64,000 nt of DNA from Anaerolineales bacterium UBA6055. Its GTDB lineage: Bacteria; Chloroflexota; Anaerolineae; Aggregatilineales; Phototrophicaceae. Made by a program: the position numbers and the translations under genes. The stretch covers positions 124,001 through 188,000 of the forward strand of contig DIYL01000038.1 in NCBI GenBank assembly GCA_002428985.1, in the 5' to 3' direction. Shown piece after piece: positions 1 to 9,181 of the stretch. The notes below the pieces were generated by a model that saw only the letters and a list, made by a program, of their open reading frames with translations, was not told the DNA's origin and searched no databases. Numbering within the stretch: position 1 is the stretch's first letter; every line of letters begins with the position of its first letter.

Positions 1-127
1 TATATTTTTGCGTGTATGTTATAAGCTAAACAGATACCCCCCTGTCACACCTTACCAAGAACAAAATCTATGACATCTGTCACATACTAAAGGTACAAAG
101 ATCACTGGACAGATTGAGGATTTATTA

Positions 128-1873
128 ATGAGCAAACAACCTAGAACACACGTAAGCAATGTCTTAGTTATCGGGTCAGGCGGTGCAGGGATGCGCGCTG
201 CAATCGCTGCCCATGATGCAGGTAGTGATGTCGTTATTGTTGGCAAACGTCTCCCCCGTGATGCCCACACTGTACTCGCCGCTGGTGGGATTAATGCTGC
301 ACTCGGCACTGTTGATCCAGAAGATACATGGGAACAACACTTTGCGGATACTGTACAAGAGGGATACTTTTTGAGTGACCCCAAAACAGTCGAATTGATG
401 GTTAAAAATGCACCACGCGCAATTGATGAGCTAGTCGAATATGGTGCAGAATTCGCGCGTACCGGAGATGGTAAACTCGATCAACGTTATTTTGGTGCAC
501 ATAAATACCGCCGGACATGTTATGCAGGTGATTACACTGGACGAGCGATGTTATACGCACTAGCAGATCGTGTCGATGAACTGAATATTCCAATTCATGA
601 GATGCGTTATGTCACCCAGATCTTAGTTGATGATGGTGTATGCTTTGGTGCATTGGCATTCGACATTAACACCGGTGAACGTACTGTTTATCTAGCAGAT
701 GCTGTTGTACTCGCGGCAGGTGGACACACGCGTTTATGGAGACGCAGTTCATCACGCCGTGACGAAAATACAGGTGACGGCATGTATCTCGCACTCAAAG
801 CAGGCGCTGAACTAGCCGATATGGAATTGGTACAATTCCACCCTACAGGCATGGTCGCACCCGAAAGCCTCGCAGGCACACTCGTAACCGAAGCCGTCCG
901 TGGTGAAGGGGGTCGCTTGTTCAATGCCGATGGTGAACGCTATATGGAGCGCTATGATAGCGAACGCCTAGAATTATCAACTCGTGACCGTGTTGCATTA
1001 GCTAATTACACCGAAATTCAAGAGGGTCGTGGTGGTCCGAACGGTGGCGTTTTCCTTGATATTAGCCATCAAGATAAAGATTTCATCCTCGAAAAACTCC
1101 CGCGTATGTACCGTCAATTTATGGAAGCACAAATGCTGGACATCAGTGAAAGTCCGATGGAAGTCGCCCCAACAGCACATTATAGTATGGGTGGTGTTGT
1201 CGTCGATCCAGAAACGCATGAAACATCAGTCACTGGCTTGTACGCCGCCGGAGAAGTCACCAGCGGATTGCACGGCGCAAACCGACTCGGTGGAAACTCA
1301 TTAGCAGAAACAGTTGTATTCGGTCGCTTTGCAGGTGAACATGCCGCTGAATATTCATGGAGTTTGTCAGCGCAACATCGCTCGCAAGAAGCGATTCAAG
1401 CGGCACTTGATGACCTCGATTCACTAATTAAACCCGGTAATGAAATGGCACGTCCATTGCAACGCGCCCTACGCAATAATATGTGGGAAAACTGTGGTGT
1501 GGTTCGACATGAAGATAAGCTCTATGTTGCGCTCGATATTATTACCGCTATTCGTGAAGCATCAGAGAATTTAGATGTTCGCCCATCTTCCGAAGGTTAT
1601 CAAGATTTAGCATTAGCGTTAGACTTGCGCTCATCATTGATGTCAGCAGAAGCTAGTGTACTCGGTGCAATCGAACGTCGTGAAAGCCGTGGCGCACATA
1701 ACCGGAGTGACTATCCGGAAACAAATCCAGCATTACGCGTTAATTTCATCACGCAACTAAATGATGATGGCAAATTATTTGTCACACGACGTACAGTTGA
1801 GCCAATTCCAACACAATTACAACGTTGGATTAATGATGAGCAACTTGAAGTTGAGGGGCGTTTGTTGGAATAA
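128..1873 (+). CDS. sdhA: Succinate dehydrogenase/fumarate reductase-type flavoprotein
   Basis: FAD-dependent subunit that interconverts succinate and fumarate on the cytoplasmic face of the respiratory membrane. The 581-residue protein opens with a Rossmann motif (GSGGAG, residues 16-21) and has the flavin-attachment histidine region (H47, followed by AAGGINAALG). The substrate-site motifs VQFHPTG (about 235-241), AHYSMGG (about 350) and ANRLGGNSLAE (about 384) are intact, and a C-terminal helical domain follows. GAGGA at 116-120 sits 7 nt before the ATG. No iron-sulfur or membrane-anchor subunit lies in the window; they could lie to the left of position 1. L-aspartate oxidase is the main alternative, but the HTV flavin-linkage motif favours Sdh/Frd. 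Confidence 0.88.
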   Translation: MSKQPRTHVSNVLVIGSGGAGMRAAIAAHDAGSDVVIVGKRLPRDAHTVLAAGGINAALGTVDPEDTWEQHFADTVQEGYFLSDPKTVELMVKNAPRAIDELVEYGAEFARTGDGKLDQRYFGAHKYRRTCYAGDYTGRAMLYALADRVDELNIPIHEMRYVTQILVDDGVCFGALAFDINTGERTVYLADAVVLAAGGHTRLWRRSSSRRDENTGDGMYLALKAGAELADMELVQFHPTGMVAPESLAGTLVTEAVRGEGGRLFNADGERYMERYDSERLELSTRDRVALANYTEIQEGRGGPNGGVFLDISHQDKDFILEKLPRMYRQFMEAQMLDISESPMEVAPTAHYSMGGVVVDPETHETSVTGLYAAGEVTSGLHGANRLGGNSLAETVVFGRFAGEHAAEYSWSLSAQHRSQEAIQAALDDLDSLIKPGNEMARPLQRALRNNMWENCGVVRHEDKLYVALDIITAIREASENLDVRPSSEGYQDLALALDLRSSLMSAEASVLGAIERRESRGAHNRSDYPETNPALRVNFITQLNDDGKLFVTRRTVEPIPTQLQRWINDEQLEVEGRLLE

Positions 1874-1901
1874 TTAAAGTAGGTGACGCTAGTAACCTTT
1901 A

Positions 1902-1936
1902 GCTGAGGGAAGAACTAACAGGTATCTTCCCCCAGC
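1902..1936. terminator. Hairpin between two convergent genes
   Basis: The arms GGGAAGA (1907-1913) and TCTTCCC (1925-1931) pair, extended by GCTG (1902-1905) with CAGC (1933-1936). It lies between the 3' ends of the flavoprotein gene and the minus-strand lipoprotein gene and could stop transcription from both sides. There is no clear T tract, so the assignment is tentative. Confidence 0.4.
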
Positions 1937-1949
1937 ACCGGTTTAGCAT

Positions 1950-3731
1950 TTATTGATTTTGGGTCGCAACCATCTGTTCCCAACGAGATGATGCATCCAT
2001 CTCAGTTTCTTCAGATTCATCTGACATTTCCATCTCTTCTTCAGAGTCAGCATCCGCAGATTCATCGAACATTTCCATTTCTTCAGAGTCCATATCATTC
2101 ATTTCAGATTCTGTATCATCCGATTCATCTGACATGTCCGTATCTTCCATATCACCCTCAGGGTCTGTATCATGTGACATATCCATTGAGTTTGTGCCGA
2201 TCAACTCAGTTGTCGCAACCATAGCATCCCAACGTGATACAGCATCCATTTCCATGTCAGCATCCGCAGATTCATCGGACATATCCATCTCAGCGTCTTC
2301 GGTTGCATCGGAATCCATATCACCCATATCATCGGATTCATCTGTCATATCCATATCTTCTTCCGAATCCATATCGCCCATGTCTTCGGATTCATATGAC
2401 ATGTCCATATCCATTGGATTTGTGCCAATCAACTCGGTTGTCGCAACCATAGCATCCCAACGCGATATAGCATCCATTTCCATGTCACCCATGTCTTCGG
2501 ACTCATCCGACATGTCCATTTCTTCTTCTGAATCCATATCCATCATGCCAGCACTAGCTGGACGTGCCCAGATATTTGTAATTGTCAGGTCACCGACGAT
2601 GATTTCGCCTTCAAGGTCGTCCATTAGCATGTCTTGTACCAGCGCCGTAACAGCAACTGCATCGTCAGATTCTAGTAGCAATTCAACATCAATAGTTTCA
2701 TCGACGACAATATCTTCTGAGACTTCTAAGAGCATAATATGCAGACCACCAGGGCGTAATTCGACTGTTTCACCCGCTTCAATCACAATCATATCAACAG
2801 GTTGCATACGAGCGACATCATTTTCTATGACAGTCTCATGCACTTCGACAATGCCTGCAACAGCAGTATTTGCACCCGTAATCGTCACAGTTTCTTCGCC
2901 ATTATTGGTTATTTGCATATAGACTGCGCTTGTTTCTCCACCCATGTGCATGTCACCCATATCATGAGAATCTGAGTCCATATCCATATCACTCATATCT
3001 TCAGATTCATCATCTGACATGTCCATGTCGGTATCAGCTGATTCGTCTGACATATCCATCTCAGTGTCTTCGGATTCATCCGACATGTCCATATCTTCGT
3101 CAGAGTCCGCATCGCCAGCCATATCCATATCCGTGTCTTCGGTTGCTTCAGCATCGGCATGGGCGTCATCGGCCACGTCCATATCTTCTTCGGTCATGTC
3201 AGCATCGGCATCTTCGTCAGCAGCACTTGCATCGGCATCCATATCAACTTCCTCGGTTGCTTCAGCATCGGTGTCATCTGCCATGTCCATATCCGCGTCT
3301 TCGTCACCAGACATATCCATATCGGCCATGTCATCTTCACCAGCTTCAGTGAGGATTTCATAGTCAAATGTTTGCGTTACAGTCTCGTCATTTGGCAGTG
3401 TGAGTGTTGCTTCGACCGTCCATGCACCACCCATTGTCCATTCAAATGGAACAGTGAAAACACCATTATCAGAGTCTTCGGCGTCAACGATGACAGGTAC
3501 CATACCCGCATGATCCATATCCCCGCGCAAGTTCAATGTACCGGGGTTTTCAATGGCATTACCTTCATCATCTGTAACAGAGACAATCAAGGTTGTTTCA
3601 CCAACCAGTGAATCGGTCACAGTAATATCGAGGTTTACATTGTCAGCGGATAGCGGTGCTTCTTGGCGACAAGCAACCGCAACCAGCAATACAAACAATA
3701 ACAATAAAATACGATGGAGCTGTTTTGTCAT
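1950..3731 (-). CDS. Asp/Met-rich copper-binding lipoprotein with PCu(A)C domain
   Basis: Predicted exported lipoprotein of 593 residues that should hold copper outside the membrane. Visible in order: a lipoprotein signal peptide with lipobox VAVAC (C21); a YtkA/FixH-like beta domain (about 30-128); a long low-complexity stretch of D, M, S, E and A with repeated MDMSDESED-like units (about 130-260); a PCu(A)C domain (about 265-370); and a second D/M/S/E-rich stretch (about 395-593). The PCu(A)C ligand motif H-x10-M-x21-H-x-M is complete: H298, M309, H331, M333. Just after that domain comes NIWARPASAG, which resembles the first strand of another PCu(A)C domain, broken off by acidic repeats. 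The segment SRWDAMVATTELIGTN occurs twice, and a short related copy ends the protein. Family knowledge: PCu(A)C proteins deliver Cu(I) to cytochrome oxidase. The repeats look like a metal-buffering expansion (inference). No oxidase gene is nearby. Confidence 0.75.
   Translation of the reverse strand: MTKQLHRILLLLFVLLVAVACRQEAPLSADNVNLDITVTDSLVGETTLIVSVTDDEGNAIENPGTLNLRGDMDHAGMVPVIVDAEDSDNGVFTVPFEWTMGGAWTVEATLTLPNDETVTQTFDYEILTEAGEDDMADMDMSGDEDADMDMADDTDAEATEEVDMDADASAADEDADADMTEEDMDVADDAHADAEATEDTDMDMAGDADSDEDMDMSDESEDTEMDMSDESADTDMDMSDDESEDMSDMDMDSDSHDMGDMHMGGETSAVYMQITNNGEETVTITGANTAVAGIVEVHETVIENDVARMQPVDMIVIEAGETVELRPGGLHIMLLEVSEDIVVDETIDVELLLESDDAVAVTALVQDMLMDDLEGEIIVGDLTITNIWARPASAGMMDMDSEEEMDMSDESEDMGDMEMDAISRWDAMVATTELIGTNPMDMDMSYESEDMGDMDSEEDMDMTDESDDMGDMDSDATEDAEMDMSDESADADMEMDAVSRWDAMVATTELIGTNSMDMSHDTDPEGDMEDTDMSDESDDTESEMNDMDSEEMEMFDESADADSEEEMEMSDESEETEMDASSRWEQMVATQNQ
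2181..2487 (-). repeat. 79-bp near-identical direct repeats inside the copper lipoprotein gene
   Basis: Copies lie at 2181-2259 and 2409-2487, offset by 228 bp (76 codons), so the reading frame is kept. Each encodes the SRWDAMVATTELIGTN segment plus flanking M/D residues. A shorter third copy (SRWEQMVAT) forms the C-terminus near 1955-2005. The few differences are scattered substitutions. The simplest reading is in-frame duplication of a 76-codon unit in an already repetitive gene. Confidence 0.85.
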
Positions 3732-3961
3732 GTTATCTACTTTCTTCTTTGAGTTATTTAAATACCTTGACTATTGCTAGCCAAGACTTGTGTAATTTTT
3801 CACATATAATGCTACAGCAAGATTATAAGAGAAATATCAATAAATTGTTAGCTTGTTTCGTTAGGAATGGCTGGAGGAATTTTGTACATACTGCCACATT
3901 TCCCCAATAGCGTAATTAATTTGATAAAATATAATTATTATTTTATATGGGAGATTGTTGG

Positions 3962-6334
3962 ATGGACGATCCGAAATTTTATATACATCACGACAATAGT
4001 ATGGCGATGGTACAGTGGGCAAAGGATGTCCGTAACACTGCCACCTCAGACTACGCGGCAGCGCGTCAACTCGTCACGCGTTTAGGCGCACACTACAAAA
4101 ATGGTATGGTGGAATTTGGATTCTGGGTGCCAGAATTAAGCGATCAAGGCATACCCGATGACCGTATTTTCCTCGAATGTTTGACACCAACAGGCAAGAT
4201 CGACTTACGATCCGAAAAACAAACTGTGACATTCACCCGTGAACGCCTCAGCCTGATGCGCGACGGCGACTATTTGTGGGGTGTTGTTACAGGATTAACA
4301 GCAGGCACACGCGAAACGATCGGAACATTTTATTGGGTGGTATACCAAGATCATGAAAATCAATGGCATACTATCAAAGACCATTTGGCATATTCGGTGC
4401 CATACGGCGTATTTGCTCCCGCTGAGCTTTATGATTGGGACAAAATGCAACGCGAACGTGCTGACCTCAAGCATTTCCGCAACCTCGATACAGAGCTTGA
4501 TGCTGACGGCGTTCAACGCGTCAACGCGCCTGTCAATATTTTGCAGATTCATCCGGGAACCGCATCATCAGAGAAAACACTCACAGGACTCACGCGCATC
4601 TTCCGAACACTTGCAGATAAAATCCGCAACGGGACACCCCTAACGCCTGCTGAAGAAAATTACGCGGGATATGATGCCATCCAACTCATGCCGATTGAAC
4701 CACCTATTGAGCATGAAGCGGGTCCACTATTCTGGGAACAACTTGAAGAAGTTGACGATATGTTAACCGTCAAACTGCGCAAACATGACATTATTAACTG
4801 GGGCTATGATGTCATGATTTCGGCAGCACCAGCACCAAATCCGGCAGTTCTTAGCAGTAAACGCCCTGACGAGTTGGTTGATTTAATCTCAACCCTACAT
4901 AACTTCCCCGGTAAGGCAATTAAGGTGATGTTTGATATTGTGTATGGGCATACCGATAATCAAGCAGTGGGATTGCTAAATGAACACTATCTGGCAGGTG
5001 CGAATATGTACGGTCAGAATATGAATTACAAGCACCCTGTCACCCGTGCCATTTTGCTGGAGATGCAACGGCGCAAATCTAATTATGGCGTTGATGGGAT
5101 TCGCGTCGACGGTGCACAAGACTTTAAATGGTATGACCCTGATAGTAACGAGATGATTCATGATGATGATTATCTCGCAGATATGAACAACCTTGAACAA
5201 GATGTTGGTGGGATTATCTATCGTCCGTGGATGATCTTTGAAGACGGTCGCCCGTGGCCGCGTGAAGATTGGGAAATCGCGTCATCATATCGTGAAGTCA
5301 CCAAGAATCACCCCAATGTATGGCAGTGGGGTCCGCTGACATTCGCTCACAATACACCCTTCTTATTTACATTCTGGTTGCAAAAGTGGTGGAGAATCCG
5401 AGAGATGGCAGAGGTCGGTAGCCATTGGATTACCGGATGCGCCAATCATGATACATTAAGGCGTGGGACTCAAGTTCCAACCGATGCCCGTATGAATATG
5501 TATCTCGGGGATACACTACAAGAAACCATCCAGAATGGCTACGACAATCCAGCAGCCAAGCTATTCGATTATGCGATGATGCCCGGCATCCCGATGGACT
5601 TTATCAATGCGTCAATGCGTACACCGTGGGGCTTTATCCGCAATACGGATGATAAATATGGTGTGAAAGTCGTCTCGGAAGAAGCGCGTTTTTCGGAATG
5701 GTTGGTTAACGAGGCAAACTTCAACAACCCCAATAATTTTATGCGGTTGAAGAAATATGGTTTCCGAGACTTGTCAGGGTTACGACGCTTTATGCACACC
5801 CTCGATCATAGTGTACAGGCAACCAATTATAACTTGCCTGCTGTCGCACGTCTGATGAGCAGTGCCCTTACCCCATTGCTCCCTGTCGAAGATATTACCG
5901 AAGACATGTTGAAGGAAATCAGTTTGGCATGGATGGAAGATGTCCATGATTACTGTAATTGTTCGCACCACTATGATGAACAAGATCCAGAGAAAACCAG
6001 TTTTAATCTATCTGTGCGTGAATTCCGTCGGATGCGTCCATGGTTGATCAATAATCTTAGAGATGATGAATATCTCGATTATCGTCATCCAGCCGATGGC
6101 GCGATGATTATCTATGGTACACGAATTGATCCTGAAACCGAGGAGCAAGTATTGTTCGTTGCCAACATGGAAGGTGCACCCAATGTCATTAAGCCTGTCG
6201 ATTTACCTATTCCAAAATTACCAAAGAGAGGTTGGGAACTCGCGTTAAGTGTCCCGACAATTGATAATGTCAAGGTAACAGATGAGATCACCTTGCATGA
6301 TAGCGAAGGGGTTGTTTTCACCCGACAGAGGTAA
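3962..6334 (+). CDS. GH13-type glycoside hydrolase, glucosylglycerol hydrolase-like
   Basis: A 790-residue alpha-amylase superfamily enzyme. The conserved GH13 regions are visible: region I FDIVYGH (near 4930-4950), region II GIRVDGAQDF with the nucleophile Asp (near 5097-5125), region III MIFEDGRPWP with the acid/base Glu (near 5230-5255), and region IV CANHDT with the transition-state Asp (near 5439-5456). A beta-rich N-terminal domain precedes the barrel. Length and wording of these motifs recall cyanobacterial glucosylglycerol hydrolase (GghA), so the likely role is turnover of a glucoside compatible solute; substrate is inferred. There is no signal peptide, so it acts in the cytoplasm. 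An ATG at 3947 is in frame, but GGGAG at 3949-3953 lies 8 nt before the ATG at 3962, which I prefer. Confidence 0.72.
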   Translation: MDDPKFYIHHDNSMAMVQWAKDVRNTATSDYAAARQLVTRLGAHYKNGMVEFGFWVPELSDQGIPDDRIFLECLTPTGKIDLRSEKQTVTFTRERLSLMRDGDYLWGVVTGLTAGTRETIGTFYWVVYQDHENQWHTIKDHLAYSVPYGVFAPAELYDWDKMQRERADLKHFRNLDTELDADGVQRVNAPVNILQIHPGTASSEKTLTGLTRIFRTLADKIRNGTPLTPAEENYAGYDAIQLMPIEPPIEHEAGPLFWEQLEEVDDMLTVKLRKHDIINWGYDVMISAAPAPNPAVLSSKRPDELVDLISTLHNFPGKAIKVMFDIVYGHTDNQAVGLLNEHYLAGANMYGQNMNYKHPVTRAILLEMQRRKSNYGVDGIRVDGAQDFKWYDPDSNEMIHDDDYLADMNNLEQDVGGIIYRPWMIFEDGRPWPREDWEIASSYREVTKNHPNVWQWGPLTFAHNTPFLFTFWLQKWWRIREMAEVGSHWITGCANHDTLRRGTQVPTDARMNMYLGDTLQETIQNGYDNPAAKLFDYAMMPGIPMDFINASMRTPWGFIRNTDDKYGVKVVSEEARFSEWLVNEANFNNPNNFMRLKKYGFRDLSGLRRFMHTLDHSVQATNYNLPAVARLMSSALTPLLPVEDITEDMLKEISLAWMEDVHDYCNCSHHYDEQDPEKTSFNLSVREFRRMRPWLINNLRDDEYLDYRHPADGAMIIYGTRIDPETEEQVLFVANMEGAPNVIKPVDLPIPKLPKRGWELALSVPTIDNVKVTDEITLHDSEGVVFTRQR

Positions 6335-6359
6335 ATGTCGCCGTTCTCCTAATTGACAC

Positions 6360-6416
6360 AAATTTCATCCCTATATAATTACGTAACGTTGTGTGGGGAT
6401 GAAATTTTATCCCCAC
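6360..6416 (+). promoter_or_regulatory. Mutually exclusive hairpins upstream of the padR-like gene
   Basis: Three segments can pair in two ways. AAATTTCATCCC (6360-6371) is perfectly complementary over 12 bp to GGGATGAAATTT (6396-6407). The overlapping GTGGGGAT (6393-6400) pairs over 8 bp with ATCCCCAC (6409-6416). This is the geometry of an attenuator, but no T tract follows the second stem. It could equally be the terminator region of the upstream hydrolase gene. Confidence 0.4.
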
Positions 6417-6524
6417 TATAAAGAAGTTGCAAATACCACTGACTTTAGTCCTAAGTTGCTTGACTTTAATTATCGCCTCGTTGTACGATACATAGAGATT
6501 TGATACATCGGAGTAATAAACAAA

Positions 6525-6839
6525 ATGAACCTCAAAGGCAGTTTACCACTACTGATCTTGCACAACCTCAGCCAAGCCCCCAGCCACGGGTATGCCATCG
6601 CTAAACACATCAAAGACACAACCAATGGCATCCTTGACTTTAAAGAGGGCACACTTTACCCAACATTGCATGGTATGGAAAAACAAGGGCTTGTCGAAAA
6701 ATACAAAGAAGTGGTCAATGGGCGGGCGCGTAATTATTATCGCCTGACCGATAAGGGGCATCAGATGTTAGCCAGTGAACTTGAGGAATGGCACGCCTTT
6801 ACCCGCGCAGTCAACACCGTATTGGAAGGAACAAGCTAA
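6525..6839 (+). CDS. PadR family transcriptional regulator
   Basis: A 104-residue winged-helix repressor of the short PadR type. Recognisable are the start LKGSLPLLILHNL, the SHGYAIAKHI helix, the recognition-helix stretch FKEGTLYPTLHGMEKQGLV (about 39-57) and the wing NGRARNYYRLTDKG (about 64-77). PadR proteins commonly repress the membrane-protein gene next to them. Here the next gene starts two bases after the stop codon, so the two form one transcription unit and the regulator probably acts on that unit. The two-hairpin element at 6360-6416 lies upstream. Confidence 0.9.
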   Translation: MNLKGSLPLLILHNLSQAPSHGYAIAKHIKDTTNGILDFKEGTLYPTLHGMEKQGLVEKYKEVVNGRARNYYRLTDKGHQMLASELEEWHAFTRAVNTVLEGTS

Positions 6840-6841
6840 TC

Positions 6842-7684
6842 ATGCCTCATGCTGATTTACAACGCTGGTTAGATAAATCTACACGCGGGCTTGATAGCGA
6901 CCTTGCCGACATGATACGCGAAGAAATTTGGGATCATTATGAAGATGCACTGGCGGATTACCTAGCTGAAGGATATAACAAAACCGAAGCCCACCAACTG
7001 ACAATGCGCGACCTCGGCGACGAATCAGCAGTGCGTAAAGGCTTCCATCAAGTGCATGGTAGTGGCTTACGTTATCTATTGTATGCAGTCATTGGCGCAG
7101 TGTTTCCGTTGGCGTATATCCTCAGCATCCCATTTAACGAATCGTTGGTCGGTGATGTCGCATTTAATTTAGCGATCTTCTTACCCATGATTTATATCGT
7201 TAGTAGCTTCCGTATGATTCTACGCGATCATTATCGTACGAACGACATCGAAAAAAATATCATGTTGGTGCGTTGGGGCATTATCATCTTGTGTATCACT
7301 CGTCTAATTGGTTGGCGCATTTATCATCAACCGACCATCCTTGAATCATACACACGCGGTATATTTGATGCGGTGTCCCTATGGGAAATGGGATTAAACT
7401 TTGTATCTATCGCCGGATTACTATTAGCAGCGTTCGGATTTGTATTTATCGGTGAGCAAACGTTGCGTTTAAAAGAATCCTTATTTGGACTACTAAAACC
7501 CCTAGGGTTTGCCGTCATCATTAGTGGCGCAGGATTTGCCATTTATGGGCTCGGCTCACTAGTTGGCATGGCCGATGTCAGCATGGTTGCCGAGATGGTA
7601 ACTGTCATGGCAGGCATGATTGCGACCTTGATCTGGTCGTTCATTTTCTGGTGCGAACGTCAGACCCAATTAATAACCGCATAG
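6842..7684 (+). CDS. Permease-prefix domain membrane protein, PadR partner
   Basis: A 280-residue integral membrane protein. Residues about 1-70 form the helical permease-prefix type domain that often follows PadR genes (EEIWDHYEDALADYLAEGYNK and MRDLGDESAV). About six hydrophobic segments follow. GGAAGGA at 6825-6831 precedes the ATG at 6842, which is preferred over upstream in-frame starts inside padR. Members of this group are often linked to ABC-type or antimicrobial-peptide permeases, but this one has only the prefix plus a generic membrane region, so no transport substrate can be given. It ends two bases before the convergent methyltransferase gene. Confidence 0.75.
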   Translation: MPHADLQRWLDKSTRGLDSDLADMIREEIWDHYEDALADYLAEGYNKTEAHQLTMRDLGDESAVRKGFHQVHGSGLRYLLYAVIGAVFPLAYILSIPFNESLVGDVAFNLAIFLPMIYIVSSFRMILRDHYRTNDIEKNIMLVRWGIIILCITRLIGWRIYHQPTILESYTRGIFDAVSLWEMGLNFVSIAGLLLAAFGFVFIGEQTLRLKESLFGLLKPLGFAVIISGAGFAIYGLGSLVGMADVSMVAEMVTVMAGMIATLIWSFIFWCERQTQLITA

Positions 7685-7686
7685 AA

Positions 7687-8361
7687 TTACGGTTTTCGTC
7701 CTTCAAAAACCATCGTTTCGTACAGCATGGACTCATGACTATCAACATACTCACCATGCTGTTCAATACCCTGTAAGTTCGTGTCATTACTTTCATTCGG
7801 GCGCATCAACTCCACATCAACAAATCCAGCATTTTCGAGGGCTTTCTTAAGGGTAGGCTGGTCATAGATGAAGACATGCTCCCACCCGTGGAATGATTGG
7901 TTAATCACATGTGCCGGATTATATTCTCCAATTTTGGGACGAAATGTATCCATAATCCACTTGATATACTTCTGTTGATTATCACCGTCAGGTTGACTAT
8001 ATAATTTAATAATCTGAGCAAGGTCGGGGGTTGCGATACGAATGCGCCCACCGGATTTTAAGATACGAAAGCTCTCACTCAGCATAATTGCGCCTTTTTC
8101 AAACAACACATGCTCTATCACATGCTCGCTGAAAACATAGCTAAAGGTGTTGTCTGGTATTGGAAAACGCACCGTTGCATCCATAAAATACGAATTTTGT
8201 TTAAAAGGGTACAGCGTCGTATTCAGCCACCCATCTAACAAATTGGATCCCGCCCCGATTTGTAACTTGCGGTCAGAATGTGTATCCATATAAGTTTGGA
8301 TTTGGCGGGGTGCGACCCATTTCCAATACTGTTGCCGTAGACGAAAGCGTAGACTTGCCAT
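7687..8361 (-). CDS. Class I SAM-dependent methyltransferase (type 11 fold)
   Basis: A 224-residue methyltransferase. Motif I is KLQIGAGSNLLDGWLN (about 32-47), the acidic/post-I region is ATVRFPIPDNTFSYVFSEHVIEHV, and the segment SESFRILKSGGRIRIATPDL is the typical beta-5 region of Methyltransf_11 proteins. The EHVIEH wording is common in enzymes of surface-polysaccharide or small-molecule modification, but the acceptor cannot be read from sequence. It is a single gene convergent with the permease-prefix gene, with two bases between stop codons. An AGGA ribosome site precedes the ATG. Confidence 0.82.
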   Translation of the reverse strand: MASLRFRLRQQYWKWVAPRQIQTYMDTHSDRKLQIGAGSNLLDGWLNTTLYPFKQNSYFMDATVRFPIPDNTFSYVFSEHVIEHVLFEKGAIMLSESFRILKSGGRIRIATPDLAQIIKLYSQPDGDNQQKYIKWIMDTFRPKIGEYNPAHVINQSFHGWEHVFIYDQPTLKKALENAGFVDVELMRPNESNDTNLQGIEQHGEYVDSHESMLYETMVFEGRKP

Positions 8362-8501
8362 GTGTTTATCCTAATGATCGAATCATGCGCGCACGATTAT
8401 AGCGGATTCGCACATGGGTAACAGTCCGAGTGTCTAAACAGAAAAAGCCGACACGCTATAACTGTATACGCTTTCTTAATGTCACGTTTGTAATTGTCAG
8501 T

Positions 8502-9140
8502 CTAGTCAGTCGCGGTGAAAATTGTGGATGCAACAATTGACTGAATCAATTCGTCTTGTGAGCCGGCTTCGTCAGCGCGGGTTGCTCCTAGACCGATTAC
8601 AAAACCGCGATCTTGTATGACGGTATAGAGTGTCATCGCAACACTATCATCACTACCCGATGTTTGAGCGGCGGTGATACCATTAATCTCAATTTCTTCG
8701 ATTTCACCGAATTCTGGCACATCTCCACCAGCCATGAATTGAGCAACTAACTCCAATACTTCTGTCACAGTAGGATCTGCGTCCAATCCCATGACACTAC
8801 CCATCTCGGCAGGCAGGATCGTCATATTAACCACAACTGTTCTGGGAGGCACATCATCAATGGATGGATCCATGGTAAACGCATCTTCTGTGTTCGAGAT
8901 AAGAATCGAACCAAGATCATCCATTGCAAACCATCCATCAGGGTAACTGACGGTCATCTCACCACCCAGGTCTTCAAGTGAGACTGTAAGCGATTGAGGC
9001 AGGTCAGCACTCATAGGCGCTGTTTCACATTCACCATATAACGCCTGCAAGATTTTAGAATCACAGAATTCATCAGCATTTGCAACAAACATATTTACAC
9101 TAAAAACACATAACCCAATTACCAATAATCTTCGTAGCAT
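8502..9140 (-). CDS. Secreted PsbP/DcrB-like protein, paralog A
   Basis: A 212-residue exported protein. The chosen ATG at 9140 is preceded by GGAG at 6 nt and gives a clean signal peptide (MLRRLLVIGLCVFSVNMFVANA, cut before DEFC); longer starts put charged and polar residues ahead of it. The mature part contains MTVSYPDGWFAMDD and the LPAEMGSVMG and GLGATRADEAGS segments, nearly the same as in the neighbouring paralog B. The 'SYPDGW' opening strand resembles PsbP/DcrB-fold domains, a structural guess only. Unlike paralog B it lacks a lipobox and should be periplasm-equivalent or secreted. Function unknown. Confidence 0.7.
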   Translation of the reverse strand: MLRRLLVIGLCVFSVNMFVANADEFCDSKILQALYGECETAPMSADLPQSLTVSLEDLGGEMTVSYPDGWFAMDDLGSILISNTEDAFTMDPSIDDVPPRTVVVNMTILPAEMGSVMGLDADPTVTEVLELVAQFMAGGDVPEFGEIEEIEINGITAAQTSGSDDSVAMTLYTVIQDRGFVIGLGATRADEAGSQDELIQSIVASTIFTATD

Positions 9141-9181
9141 AGTATTCTCCATTAAATTTACAATACGCTTACTATAACAGA

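Noticed and set aside
2134..2922. Long plus-strand open frame rich in Ser and Ile opposite the copper lipoprotein gene
   Set aside because: It is the complement of the D/M-repeat; it has no ribosome site, its composition is an artefact of the repeat, and the minus frame has a signal peptide and a conserved copper motif.
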